Positions 17,268-25,165 of a stretch of DNA of 25,602 nt are shown here, piece by piece. Below the pieces are notes generated by a model that saw only the letters and a list, made by a program, of their open reading frames with translations, did not search any database and had not been told where the DNA came from. The stretch comes from UBA4744 sp035282865 (GTDB taxonomy: Bacteria > Actinomycetota > Acidimicrobiia > Spongiisociales > UBA4744). The stretch lies in the NCBI GenBank assembly GCA_035282865.1, contig DATEVB010000116.1:1-25602 (forward strand), written 5' to 3'. The first letter of the stretch is position 1. Each line of letters begins with the position of its first letter. The translations under genes were made by a program, and so were the position numbers.

Positions 17268-18692
17268 ATGAAGCTCCGTCGCACCGCTGAGTGTGTGTGG
17301 GAGATTCCCCGCCACGATGGGATGCGCGTCCCGGGACGCATCTTCGCCTCCGAGCTGCTCATCCTCAAAGCTGAAGAGGACCGAGCCGTTCTCCAGGTGG
17401 AGAACGTCGCCTACCTGCCCGGAATCGTTGAGGCCTCGATAGCCATGCCGGACATCCACTGGGGGTACGGGTTTCCGATCGGTGGGGTCGCTGCCACCGA
17501 CGTGGACGCCGGCGGGGTGGTGTCGCCCGGTGGGGTTGGCTTTGACATCTGCTGTGGGGTTCGCCTCCTGGCCTCCCGCTACGCCGAGCAGGATTTCAAT
17601 CAACGCCGCACCGAGGTGATGAGCGAACTCGACCGCCGAATCCCTCGCGGCCTGGGGAAAGGCTCGATCGCCGACGCGGGGTTACTGAGGAGCGTGCTAC
17701 GGGAAGGCGCCCGGGCCGTTCGCTCGGCAGGCTTCGGGTGGGATTCCGACCTCGACCGTTGTGAGGAGCACGGCACCTCGCAAGGTGCCCGACCCGAGTA
17801 CATCGGGGCTCGCGCTCTGCAACGTGGCGCCGGCCAGCTGGGATCGCTCGGGGCCGGCAATCATTTCCTCGAGGTGCAGGTGGTGGACTCGATTCTCGAT
17901 GAGAAGGCCGCCCGCGCTTTCGGTCTCAGCGAGGGGATGGTGTGCGTGATGATCCACTGCGGAAGCCGCGGTCTCGGACACCAGACGTGTACCGATGAAC
18001 TCAAGCTGATGGGCGCGGCAATGCAGAAATACGGCATTGAGATGCCGGACCGGCAACTGGCATCGGTGCCGGTCGATTCCGCGGAAGGGGAGCGATACCT
18101 GGGGGCGATGGCCGCTTCGGCCAACTTCGCCTGGGCCAACCGCCACGTGCTGGCCCATGAAGCCCGGCAGGCGTTTGCCGATGCGTTCGGGACCTCGCCT
18201 GAGCGAACCGGCATGCAACTTGTCTACGACGTCGCTCACAACCTGGCCAAGATCGAGACCCATGAGATCGACGGGAAGTTGCGACGGTTGTGCGTGCATC
18301 GCAAGGGCGCAACGCGTGCCTTTGGGCCGGGATACTCCGTGCTCCCCCCGGATCTGCGTCCGGTCGGTCAACCGGTCTTGATCCCGGGCAGCATGGGGAC
18401 GGCCTCGTGGGTGATGGTGGGTGTGGAGGGGAACCCCGCCTTTGCGACCGCGGCCCATGGTGCGGGACGTTTGATGAGCCGCAAGAAGGCCAAACAACGG
18501 GAAACCGGCTACGAAGTTCGCCAGGGATTGGAGGCGGCCGGCATCTCCGTGCGACCCGGCTCGGTCAAGCTCCTCTCGGAGGAAGCCCCCTACGCCTACA
18601 AGGACGTCGATGAGGTCGTCGACGCCTGCGCTCGGGCCGGCCTCGCCGACAAGGTGGCGCGGTTGCGACCCCTGGGCGTGGTCAAGGGGTAG
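17268..18692 (+). CDS. rtcB: RNA-splicing/repair ligase RtcB
   Basis: A 474-residue GTP- and Mn2+-dependent RNA ligase that joins 2',3'-cyclic phosphate (or 3'-phosphate) ends to 5'-OH ends. All key residues are in place. DICCGVR (93-99) holds the metal ligands Asp93 and Cys96, and His199 (GNHF), His230 (HCGSRGLGHQ) and His324 (DVAHN) complete the metal site. HRKGATR is at 344-350 and IPGSMGTASW at 372-381. His397 of HGAGR is the predicted guanylylated nucleophile. The C-terminal Lys-Gly matches the archaeal enzyme, whose penultimate lysine contacts the guanine. ATG 17268 is chosen over TTG 17259 on family fit, with GAAGG just upstream. In bacteria RtcB is linked to repair of stress-cleaved tRNA and rRNA; archease upstream supports an RNA-repair role here. 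Confidence 0.96.
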   Translation: MKLRRTAECVWEIPRHDGMRVPGRIFASELLILKAEEDRAVLQVENVAYLPGIVEASIAMPDIHWGYGFPIGGVAATDVDAGGVVSPGGVGFDICCGVRLLASRYAEQDFNQRRTEVMSELDRRIPRGLGKGSIADAGLLRSVLREGARAVRSAGFGWDSDLDRCEEHGTSQGARPEYIGARALQRGAGQLGSLGAGNHFLEVQVVDSILDEKAARAFGLSEGMVCVMIHCGSRGLGHQTCTDELKLMGAAMQKYGIEMPDRQLASVPVDSAEGERYLGAMAASANFAWANRHVLAHEARQAFADAFGTSPERTGMQLVYDVAHNLAKIETHEIDGKLRRLCVHRKGATRAFGPGYSVLPPDLRPVGQPVLIPGSMGTASWVMVGVEGNPAFATAAHGAGRLMSRKKAKQRETGYEVRQGLEAAGISVRPGSVKLLSEEAPYAYKDVDEVVDACARAGLADKVARLRPLGVVKG

Positions 18693-18699
18693 AACCTCC

Positions 18700-18717
18700 C
18701 CTTCAAGGCCTCGAAGG
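18700..18717. terminator. Imperfect palindrome between convergent rtcB and hspR
   Basis: CCTTCAAGGCCTCGAAGG is an 18-base near-palindrome with two mismatched positions, in the 100-base convergent gap. It could fold on either transcript, but no U-tract is present on either side. Nearby, CCCGGTTCAC occurs twice (starting about 18763 and 18787). Confidence 0.25.
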
Positions 18718-18792
18718 CACCCACCCATGGCGCGCTCTGCGGCGCAAAACCGTCATCCGGGTCCCGGTTCACCGCGGCGGGTCCTGCCCGGT

Positions 18793-19215
18793 TCACTCGA
18801 ACAGATCGTTGATCCGCCGCCGGACGTCGGGGTGGAGTTGTCTGCGGAGGATGATGTCCCGGCGGTAGCTGCGGTGCACCTTGGCGATCTCGGCCTCGAC
18901 CTGATCCTCGGCGGCGGATAGCTCGTCCTTGACAACTGACAGCTCCCGCTCCAGCTTCACGACCCGTTCGCGAAGCTCGAGAACCTTCTTGACCCCCTCG
19001 AGGTTGAGCCCCTGCTCGGTCAACTCCTGGATCAGCGCCAGTCGGTTGAGATCTTCTTGAGAGTAACGGCGGGTTCCTCCCGGCGTCCGGAAGGGCATGA
19101 TCAATCCGCGCCGCTCATAGATCCGCAGCGTCTGAGGGTGAACGCCGGCCAGTTCCGCGGCGACCGAGATCACGAAAAGCGCCTGGCTCTCTCCACTGCT
19201 CTTTCGCTGGGCCAT
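18793..19215 (-). CDS. hspR: Heat-shock repressor HspR, MerR family
   Basis: A 140-residue MerR-type regulator that represses the dnaK operon by binding HAIR inverted repeats, with DnaK as co-repressor in actinobacteria. The winged helix-turn-helix is clear at about 14-52: VISVAAELAGVHPQTLRIYE, then RRGLIMPFRTPGGTRRYS. A coiled coil follows at about 75-115, then a basic tail (RRDIILRRQLHPDVRRR). Two starts compete: GTG 19221, which overlaps the dnaJ stop as GTGA, and ATG 19215, which has GAAGG seven bases upstream. I chose ATG. It is the last gene of the chaperone operon, so induction of the operon also makes its own repressor, giving negative feedback. Confidence 0.95.
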   Translation of the reverse strand: MAQRKSSGESQALFVISVAAELAGVHPQTLRIYERRGLIMPFRTPGGTRRYSQEDLNRLALIQELTEQGLNLEGVKKVLELRERVVKLERELSVVKDELSAAEDQVEAEIAKVHRSYRRDIILRRQLHPDVRRRINDLFE

Positions 19216-19217
19216 GG

Positions 19218-20357
19218 TCACACCTTCAGATGGGCACGCGGATTCTCACCGGCTTCGAACTGATCGTGGAAGTCTTTCAGCGCCTTCTTTGCATCGGGCG
19301 ACAGTTTGGTCGGCACCACCACTTCCACGGTGGCAAGCAGATCGCCGTTGCGACTCCGCGGCCGGTTCACGCCGCGGCCGCGCATGCGGAACGTCTTGCC
19401 GCTCCTCGTTCCTGCCGGCACCTTGAGGCGTACCGAACCGTCCAGCGTCGGGACATCGATCTGGGCGCCGAGGGTGGCTTCGGTGAAGGTCACCGGGACT
19501 TTGACCGTGATGTCGTCGCCCTTGCGTTTGAAGACGGGATGAGAAGCGACATGGGTCTTGACCAGCAGGTCTCCGGCGGGCCCTCCGTTGCGGCCCGGTG
19601 AGCCCTTGCCCTTGAGCCGGATCGTGGCCCCGTCACGGACGCCGGCCGGGATCTTGACATTGAGTGTGCGCGAGCGCATCTCGGTGCCCCGACCGCCGCA
19701 CGTGTGACACGGCTGCTGGACGATGCGGCCCGATCCGGCGCAGTTCCGGCACGGTTGGGTCATCGAGAAGAGGCCCTGACTCTGGGCGGTCATTCCAGAG
19801 CCACCACACACCGGACACATCTGGACCGTGGTGCCTGGCTCGGCCCCGGAGCCGTGGCATGTGCGGCAGGATGCCTCACCCTGGACGGCCACCGAGGTGG
19901 TTACCCCGGCGATGGCCTCCTCAAACGAGAGGTGGAGTTCGGTGGCCAGGTCGGCGCCACGCTGCGGGCCGCTCTGGGTACGGCCACCGAATCCGAATAG
20001 GTCCCCGAGCCCGCCGCCCATTCCCCCCAGCAAATCGGTGAGGTCCTCCATGCGAACTCGCTGACCTCCGGCAGCGAAGCCACCTGCGCCGCCGGGTGCG
20101 CCGAATCCGCGGAAGCCACCCGAGCCGACCATCTGCCGGAGCTGGTCGTATTCCTGGCGCTGTTCCTGATCGGAAAGGGTGGCGTACGCCTCGGAGAGGT
20201 CCTTGAACTTACCCTCGGCGGTCGCGTCGCCCGGGTTGGCGTCCGGGTGGTATTGCCGGGCGAGCTTGCGATAGGCCTTCTTGATCTCGTTGGCCGACGA
20301 GCTCTTCGAAACCCCGAGAACCTTGTAAAAGTCCTTCTCGACCCAGTCCCTATTCAT
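19218..20357 (-). CDS. dnaJ: Chaperone DnaJ (Hsp40)
   Basis: A 379-residue type-I J-protein that delivers clients to DnaK and stimulates its ATPase. The J-domain spans about 1-75 with HPD at 37-39, followed by a Gly/Phe-rich linker at about 78-126. Four zinc-binding CxxCxGxG repeats begin at about Cys164, Cys181, Cys203 and Cys217. The C-terminal substrate domains contain GDLLVKTHVASHPVFKRKG and the family's IPAGVRDG. The N-terminus MNRDWVEKDFYKVLGV is the form usual for the dnaK-operon DnaJ of actinobacteria. The ATG lies eight bases inside the end of grpE, and the stop overlaps the hspR region, consistent with translational coupling along the operon. Confidence 0.97.
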   Translation of the reverse strand: MNRDWVEKDFYKVLGVSKSSSANEIKKAYRKLARQYHPDANPGDATAEGKFKDLSEAYATLSDQEQRQEYDQLRQMVGSGGFRGFGAPGGAGGFAAGGQRVRMEDLTDLLGGMGGGLGDLFGFGGRTQSGPQRGADLATELHLSFEEAIAGVTTSVAVQGEASCRTCHGSGAEPGTTVQMCPVCGGSGMTAQSQGLFSMTQPCRNCAGSGRIVQQPCHTCGGRGTEMRSRTLNVKIPAGVRDGATIRLKGKGSPGRNGGPAGDLLVKTHVASHPVFKRKGDDITVKVPVTFTEATLGAQIDVPTLDGSVRLKVPAGTRSGKTFRMRGRGVNRPRSRNGDLLATVEVVVPTKLSPDAKKALKDFHDQFEAGENPRAHLKV

Positions 20358-20958
20358 GGTCTACCGCTACCAGGGCGGCGCGCAGCAACCGGCCCTTGAG
20401 GGTGTAGCCGCGCCGCATTTCCTGGGTGACGATCAGCCGGCCGGTCCCCGGCTCGGGAGCCAGCACGGCTTCGTGCACCTCAGGGTTGAATTCGGCACCG
20501 TCGGCCGGGACGATCTCGAGCCCCTCCTTGGCCAACATGTCGAGCAGCAGATTGAGCGTGCCCCGCACTCCGTCCAGGAGCTTCTTTTCCGCGGGCGTCT
20601 CCACTTCAGTGGTCAAGGCCGCCTCCAGCGTGTCAAGGGTCGGCAGCAGGCCCATCACCACGCGTTGGGAGGCGCGCTCGATGTTCTCCGCCTGATCCCG
20701 CAGCATTCGCTTGCGGAAGTTGTCGAAATCGGCGGCTACACGCTGCAGGTCCGCCAGGTACGATCCGGCCTCCTCGCGAGCCTCCTCCAGCTCATGAAGC
20801 AGGAGCTGGACGGTGAGCGCGGGGTCGGCGGGAAGCTCCAGTCCGAGCGCGTGCGGGTCGATGAGGCGCGGTTCCTTGTCGATGACGATCTCACCGGAAC
20901 CCTGCTCGGCGTTCACCATCTCTTCGGCCCGCGCCATCTCGTCGCTTGTGTTACTCAT
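20350..20958 (-). CDS. grpE: Nucleotide exchange factor GrpE
   Basis: A 202-residue GrpE, the ADP-ATP exchange factor for DnaK. A poorly conserved acidic N-terminus (about 1-55) leads into a long coiled-coil helix at about 56-115 (LLHELEEAREEAGSYLADLQ, then RVAADFDNFRKRML). The C-terminal beta domain carries the family signature around LEIVPADGAEFNPEVHEAVL and ends MRRGYTLKGRLLRAALVAV. ATG 20958 has GGGAG upstream. It starts 36 bases after dnaK and overlaps dnaJ by eight bases, in the second position of the heat-shock operon. Confidence 0.96.
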   Translation of the reverse strand: MSNTSDEMARAEEMVNAEQGSGEIVIDKEPRLIDPHALGLELPADPALTVQLLLHELEEAREEAGSYLADLQRVAADFDNFRKRMLRDQAENIERASQRVVMGLLPTLDTLEAALTTEVETPAEKKLLDGVRGTLNLLLDMLAKEGLEIVPADGAEFNPEVHEAVLAPEPGTGRLIVTQEMRRGYTLKGRLLRAALVAVDHE

Positions 20959-20994
20959 GGCTCATCGCTCCCAACTCGGGAAATGTGGGCTTCA

Positions 20995-22821
20995 TCAACC
21001 CTCGTTACCCTCATCGATGATCTCGGCCTCGACGACCTCATCGTCATCGTCACCGTCCGCGCCGGATGAGGCGCCCTGAGCGGCTTGCTGCTGGTAGAGG
21101 CGCTGGGCCAACGCTTGCGATGCCTGCAGGACCGCATCCATCTTGGGCCGCAAGGTTTCCGGCGGGGCATCCTTCTTCTCGGTCTCGGTTCGCAGGTCTG
21201 CCAGCGCAGATTCGATGGCGGCCTTCTCCTCGTCGTTGAGTTGATCGGCCTGCTCGGTCAAGAGCTTCTCGGTCTGGTGGACGACCTGTTCGGCCTGGTT
21301 GCGTGTTTCTGCCGCCTCGCGACGAATCCTGTCCTCCTCGGCGTGAGCCTCGGCCTCCTTGATCATGCTGTCGATGTCATCCGCGGCCAGTGCGGTGCCC
21401 CCGGTGATGGTCATCGCCTGCTCCTTGCTCGTCCCGAGGTCCTTGGCGGTGACGTGGACGATCCCGTTTGCGTCGATGTCGAAGGTCACTTCGATCTGGG
21501 GCATACCCATGGGAGCCGGCGGGATGCCGGTCAGCCGGAACTTGCCGAGGCTCTTGTTGTCGAGCGCCATCTGTCGTTCGCCCTGGAGCACATGGATCTC
21601 AACTTCGGGCTGGTTGTTCTCAGCCGTCGTGAAGGTCTCCGAACGCCGGGTGGGGATCGTTGTGTTCCGTTCGATCATCTTGGTGGAGATTCCGCCCTTT
21701 GTCTCGATGCTGAGCGTCAGCGGCGTGACGTCGAGCAGCAGGATGTCTTTGACGTCGCCTTTCAAGACGCCGGCCTGGAGCACCGCTCCGGCCGCCACAA
21801 CCTCATCGGGGTTGACCCCTTTGTGCGGTTCCTTGCCTCCGGTCAATTCACGAATCAAGTCCTGAACGGCAGGCATGCGGGTCGAGCCACCGACCAAAAC
21901 GACATCGTCGATGTCGGAGACCTTGATTCCGGCATCCTTGATCGCCTGCTGGAACGGTCCCTTGCATTTTTCGAGCAAGTTGTCGGTGAGCTTCTGGAAC
22001 TCGGATCGGGTCAGCTTCTTCTGGAGGTGGAGCGGTCCCTCCGAGGTGGCGGTGATGAAGGGAAGGTTGATCTCGGTTTCGGCGACCGACGACAACTCGA
22101 TCTTGGCCTTCTCGGAGGCCTCCTTCAGTCGCTGCAGCGCCATCCGATCTTTTGAGAGATCGACGCCGCTCTCGTTCTTGAACTCGCCGACCAGCCAATC
22201 CATGACGGCATCGTCCCAGTCGTCGCCACCGAGCTTGGTGTTGCCGCTGGTCGATTTCACCTCGAAGACACCCTCACCGATCTCGAGTACTGAGACATCG
22301 AAGGTGCCGCCACCAAGGTCGAAGACGAGGATGGTGTGTTCATGCTGCTTGTCGAGCCCATACGCCAGCGATGAGGCAGTCGGCTCGTTGATGATGCGAA
22401 GTACTTCGAGTCCGGCGATCTGGCCGGCTTCTTTGGTGGCCTGTCGCTGCGCATCGTTGAAGTAGGCCGGAACTGTGATGACCGCTTCGGTCACCTTGTC
22501 GCCCAGGAAGGACTCGGCATCCCGTTTCAGCTTCATCAAGATGCGGGCCGAGATCTCCTGCGCCGTGTACATCTTGCCGTCGATGTCGTACTTCTTGTCG
22601 GTTCCCATGTACCGCTTGACCGATCGGATGGTCCGGTCCGGGTTGGTGATGGCCTGTCGCTTGGCGACTTCGCCAACGAGGACTTCATCGTCTTTGAACG
22701 CCACCACCGACGGGGTGGTACGCTGGCCTTCCGCGTTGGGGATGATGGTGGGCTCGCCGCCTTCCATCACCGCGATGACGCTGTTGGTGGTTCCCAGGTC
22801 GATGCCTACTGCCTTTGCCAT
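20995..22821 (-). CDS. dnaK: Chaperone DnaK (Hsp70)
   Basis: A 608-residue Hsp70 that binds exposed hydrophobic segments in an ATP-controlled cycle. The nucleotide-binding domain (about 1-360) shows the phosphate loops GIDLGTTNS near the start and VFDLGGGTFDVS, plus VLVGGSTRMPAVQ. The linker region has DVTPLTLSIET. The substrate-binding domain follows (MIERNTTIPTRRSETFTT, FDIDANGIVHVTAKD), then a helical lid and a short acidic tail (DDDDEVVEAEIIDE). The ATG is preceded by GAGGTGA. It leads the dnaK-grpE-dnaJ-hspR operon, whose promoter carries an HspR-like half-site. Length is normal for actinobacterial DnaK. Confidence 0.98.
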   Translation of the reverse strand: MAKAVGIDLGTTNSVIAVMEGGEPTIIPNAEGQRTTPSVVAFKDDEVLVGEVAKRQAITNPDRTIRSVKRYMGTDKKYDIDGKMYTAQEISARILMKLKRDAESFLGDKVTEAVITVPAYFNDAQRQATKEAGQIAGLEVLRIINEPTASSLAYGLDKQHEHTILVFDLGGGTFDVSVLEIGEGVFEVKSTSGNTKLGGDDWDDAVMDWLVGEFKNESGVDLSKDRMALQRLKEASEKAKIELSSVAETEINLPFITATSEGPLHLQKKLTRSEFQKLTDNLLEKCKGPFQQAIKDAGIKVSDIDDVVLVGGSTRMPAVQDLIRELTGGKEPHKGVNPDEVVAAGAVLQAGVLKGDVKDILLLDVTPLTLSIETKGGISTKMIERNTTIPTRRSETFTTAENNQPEVEIHVLQGERQMALDNKSLGKFRLTGIPPAPMGMPQIEVTFDIDANGIVHVTAKDLGTSKEQAMTITGGTALAADDIDSMIKEAEAHAEEDRIRREAAETRNQAEQVVHQTEKLLTEQADQLNDEEKAAIESALADLRTETEKKDAPPETLRPKMDAVLQASQALAQRLYQQQAAQGASSGADGDDDDEVVEAEIIDEGNEG

Positions 22822-22871
22822 CTGTTCACCTCGTTGTGTTGCTCGTTCGCTCAGAAACTTAGCGTGATCAC

Positions 22872-22900
22872 ATTGTATAACTTGAGTGGGGTACTGTCAT
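22872..22900 (-). promoter_or_regulatory. dnaK operon promoter with an HspR (HAIR) half-site
   Basis: On the minus strand, the -35 ATGACA (22900-22895) and the -10 TACAAT (22877-22872) each match consensus at five of six positions and are exactly 17 bases apart. The spacer holds ACTCAAG (plus-strand CTTGAGT, 22881-22887), a perfect arm of the HAIR operator (CTTGAGT, seven bases, ACTCAAG). The other arm, seven bases away, is TATGACA and keeps only the central TGA; it overlaps the -35. HspR bound here would block RNA polymerase. The promoter call is strong; HspR binding is inferred. Confidence 0.7.
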
Positions 22901-22911
22901 ATTTCATATTT
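22898..22911. repeat. Tandem CATATTT repeat upstream of dnaK
   Basis: Two perfect copies of the seven-base unit CATATTT lie side by side, overlapping the -35 and extending upstream of it. They form an AT-rich block that could act as an UP-like element. Confidence 0.5.
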
Positions 22912-22946
22912 CTTCCGGCGAGTTGACGAAATAGGGTCCGGAGGGG

Positions 22947-22975
22947 TTGACCTGTGGGATACCGTGCGGTACGAT
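22947..22975 (+). promoter_or_regulatory. Promoter of the arsM-like gene
   Basis: The -35 TTGACC (22947-22952; five of six) and the -10 TACGAT (22970-22975; four of six) are 17 bases apart. Transcription would begin near 22982, about 26 bases before the start codon. It lies back to back with the dnaK promoter in the 22822-23007 divergent region. Confidence 0.55.
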
Positions 22976-22997
22976 ACATAGATCACCATCGATATAT
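22974..22997 (+). promoter_or_regulatory. Putative ArsR/SmtB-like operator before arsM
   Basis: The arms ATACATAGAT (22974-22983) and ATCGATATAT (22988-22997) form an inverted repeat with eight of ten matches and a four-base centre. It overlaps the -10 and the expected transcription start, the usual place for a metal-responsive repressor. ArsR/SmtB operators are AT-rich imperfect repeats of this kind. No arsR gene lies in the window, so the regulator is unknown. Confidence 0.4.
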
Positions 22998-23007
22998 AGG
23001 AGTAACC

Positions 23008-23733
23008 ATGGCAGACATCAAAGAAGCGGTCCGCAAGCGCTACGCAACCGCCGCCCTGCAAATTCGTGAATCCGGTTCGTGTTGTGGGCCCGATCCGGCA
23101 GCCGGCGACGGGCTCAATGCCGATCCGTACGCAACTCTCGCGACCGAAGGACTTCCCGATGCGGCCCGGTTGGCCTCGCTTGGATGCGGAAACCCAACTG
23201 CAGTGGCCGCTCTCGAGGACGGCGAGGTGGTTCTCGACCTTGGTTCGGGTGGTGGCCTCGATGTCTTCCTCTCTGCGCGCCGGGTTGGGCCTTCCGGCAA
23301 GGTGTACGGGCTCGACATGACCGATGAGATGTTGGAGTTGGCCCGCCGCAGCCAGGCGGAAGCCCGGATCGAAAACGTCGAGTTCTTGAAAGGAGAGATC
23401 GAGGCCATCCCGTTGCCGGATCATTCAATCGACGTGATCATCTCCAACTGCGTGATCAACCTCTCGGTCGACAAACCTGGAGTGTTTCGCGAGGCACATC
23501 GGGTGCTCAAGCCGGGCGGTCGGTTTGCTGTGACCGACATCGTCGCCACCCGGCGGTTCACGGAGGAGGAGCAGTCGGACCTGGTCTCCTGGACCGGATG
23601 CCTGGCCGGCGCTCTCCACACCGACGATTTCGTGGCCGGTCTCGAGGGAGCCGGGTTCCACGACGTGGAGCTGGAGGTCACGCACGATGTCGCTCCCGGC
23701 GCGGTCAGCGCCATCATCCGGGCCACCGCCTGA
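23008..23733 (+). CDS. arsM: Arsenite S-adenosylmethionine methyltransferase-like (ArsM)
   Basis: A 241-residue SAM-dependent methyltransferase of the ArsM family, which methylates As(III) to products that may be volatile. The SAM motif I, DLGSGGGLDVF, is at 77-87, and NVEFLKGEIEAIPLPDHSIDV covers the adenine-binding region. The arsenic-binding cysteines fit: Cys25/Cys26 near the N-terminus, Cys60 in SLGCGNP, Cys148 in SNCVINL and Cys198 in WTGCLAGAL. The spacing of the last two (50 residues) equals that of the characterised algal enzyme (Cys174 and Cys224). ATG 23008 has AGGAG upstream and gives the family start; the earlier frame start at 22954 has no such support. It is divergent from dnaK and lies 57 bases before nagA. 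No other ars gene is seen, so activity is inferred. Confidence 0.9.
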   Translation: MADIKEAVRKRYATAALQIRESGSCCGPDPAAGDGLNADPYATLATEGLPDAARLASLGCGNPTAVAALEDGEVVLDLGSGGGLDVFLSARRVGPSGKVYGLDMTDEMLELARRSQAEARIENVEFLKGEIEAIPLPDHSIDVIISNCVINLSVDKPGVFREAHRVLKPGGRFAVTDIVATRRFTEEEQSDLVSWTGCLAGALHTDDFVAGLEGAGFHDVELEVTHDVAPGAVSAIIRATA

Positions 23734-23790
23734 GAGGAGGCCGACCTCCAGCGCGGAGACGGTCGACAGACCCTAGATTCAGAACCGGGA

Positions 23791-24963
23791 ATGAGCAGCT
23801 CTGTGGCGGTCCGCAATGGACGGGTCCTGACCCCTGACGGCATAGTCACCGCCGACCTGGCGTTTGATGCCGGTCTGATCTCGGGTTGGATGCCCCGACG
23901 TGAGGAATTGACCATCGATGCTGATGGCTTGCTGGTCGCCCCGGGGATGATCGACCTCCAGATCAACGGGGCTTTCGGCCTCGACTTCACCCTGGATCCG
24001 ACAACCATGTGGGGAGTCGGTGCGCAATTGCCGGCCACCGGCGTCACATCCTTCCTGCCGACCATCATCACGTCCCCGGCTCCGCAAAGAAACAAGGCTC
24101 TGCAGGTGGTGGCCGAAGGCCCACCGCCCGGATACCGCGGTGCCCGGGTGCTGGGGCTTCATTTCGAGGGGCCGATGCTTGCCCCGGATCGGCGCGGGAC
24201 CCACGAGGCGACCCATCTGAGGCCGCCGCTCATCGATCTTGTGGATGGGTGGGGGAGGGCGGAAGGGGTTCGCTTGGTAACCCTCGCTCCGGAGCTGGCC
24301 GGTGCGGAATCCGTGATTCAAACATTGCTCGATCGCGGGGTGGTGGTAGCGGCCGGACACTCGGCGGCCACATACGAGGAGGGCGTCATCGCTCTCCGGT
24401 CCGGAGTGACGCACGGCACGCATCTCTTCAACGGAATGCCACCTCTTGCTCCACGTGAGCCGGGGCTGGTGGGGGCCTTGCTGGACGATCTCGGCGCCTC
24501 CGTGGCCATCGTCGTGGATGGCATCCATCTGCATCCCGCCACCGTCCGAATGGTCCGTGGCAACAAACGGGCGGACCGTGTCGTCTTGATCACCGACGCC
24601 ATGGCCGGGATGGGCGCCGGTCTCGGGGAGTATGCGCTGCATGATCTGGTCATCACCGTCGACGAGAGGTCTGCTCGCAATGCCGAAAAGGGTTTGGCCG
24701 GCAGCATCCTCACCCTCGACCAGGCGGTCCGCAATTATGTGGCGTTCACCGGTTGCTCCCCCGAAGAGGCGCTGGCGGCCGCCTCGGCCAACCCGGCCGA
24801 TGTGATCGGCGAGTCCGGCCGGGGACGGATCGAGGTCGGGAGAGTGGCCGACCTGGTCGTACTTGACCAACATCTGGCCGTTCAGGCGACCATCGTCGAG
24901 GGGTTGCTAACCCATTGCGTTCCCGAGTTTGCAGATAGGGTCTTACCTCGATTGGTGGTCTGA
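23791..24963 (+). CDS. nagA: N-acetylglucosamine-6-phosphate deacetylase
   Basis: A 390-residue amidohydrolase-superfamily enzyme that removes acetate from GlcNAc-6-phosphate, feeding amino sugars into glycolysis or cell-wall recycling. An N-terminal beta segment leads to the barrel entry PGMIDLQINGAFG (51-63). The QIN in place of HxH matches the group represented by E. coli NagA. Metal and catalytic residues are present: Glu126 in HFEGP, His190 in AGHSAAT, His211 in HLFNGM, substrate-binding DGIHLHP at 243-249 and Asp269 in ITDAM. The C-terminal strand motif GRIEVGRVADLVVLD is typical. ATG 23791 has only a weak GGGA upstream. It follows arsM by 57 bases on the same strand and may be read through from it; no nagB or transporter is adjacent. 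Confidence 0.93.
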   Translation: MSSSVAVRNGRVLTPDGIVTADLAFDAGLISGWMPRREELTIDADGLLVAPGMIDLQINGAFGLDFTLDPTTMWGVGAQLPATGVTSFLPTIITSPAPQRNKALQVVAEGPPPGYRGARVLGLHFEGPMLAPDRRGTHEATHLRPPLIDLVDGWGRAEGVRLVTLAPELAGAESVIQTLLDRGVVVAAGHSAATYEEGVIALRSGVTHGTHLFNGMPPLAPREPGLVGALLDDLGASVAIVVDGIHLHPATVRMVRGNKRADRVVLITDAMAGMGAGLGEYALHDLVITVDERSARNAEKGLAGSILTLDQAVRNYVAFTGCSPEEALAAASANPADVIGESGRGRIEVGRVADLVVLDQHLAVQATIVEGLLTHCVPEFADRVLPRLVV

Positions 24964-25165
24964 CGCGTAGGATCGAGCCGACTACCGGCCGGCGATCCGC
25001 GGCCTCCGCCGGAAGGTTTGGGATGGAGGGAGCGGACCGGGGGTCGCCTCTACAGGAGGGGGTTGCCCACGCGACACTGCGCCCCACCCCGAGGTTGTCG
25101 CGGCTGATCCGCTCCGCCGGCCCGGAGATGGCTAGCGTCAGAACCACAGCCGGCGAGGAGGAGGC
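24964..25165. other. Intergenic region between nagA and the aldehyde dehydrogenase
   Basis: I see no convincing gene here. Position 24977-24989 holds the 13-mer GCCGACTACCGGC shared with the clpB 3' flank. The complementary strings GAGCGGA (about 25030) and TCCGCTC (about 25108) lie far apart. A minus-strand open frame covers the region but looks like a GC-rich shadow. Confidence 0.35.

Noticed and set aside
24746..25147. Minus-strand open frame between nagA and the aldehyde dehydrogenase
   Set aside because: It overlaps the coding end of nagA in antisense, lacks a good ribosome site and shows no recognisable motif.
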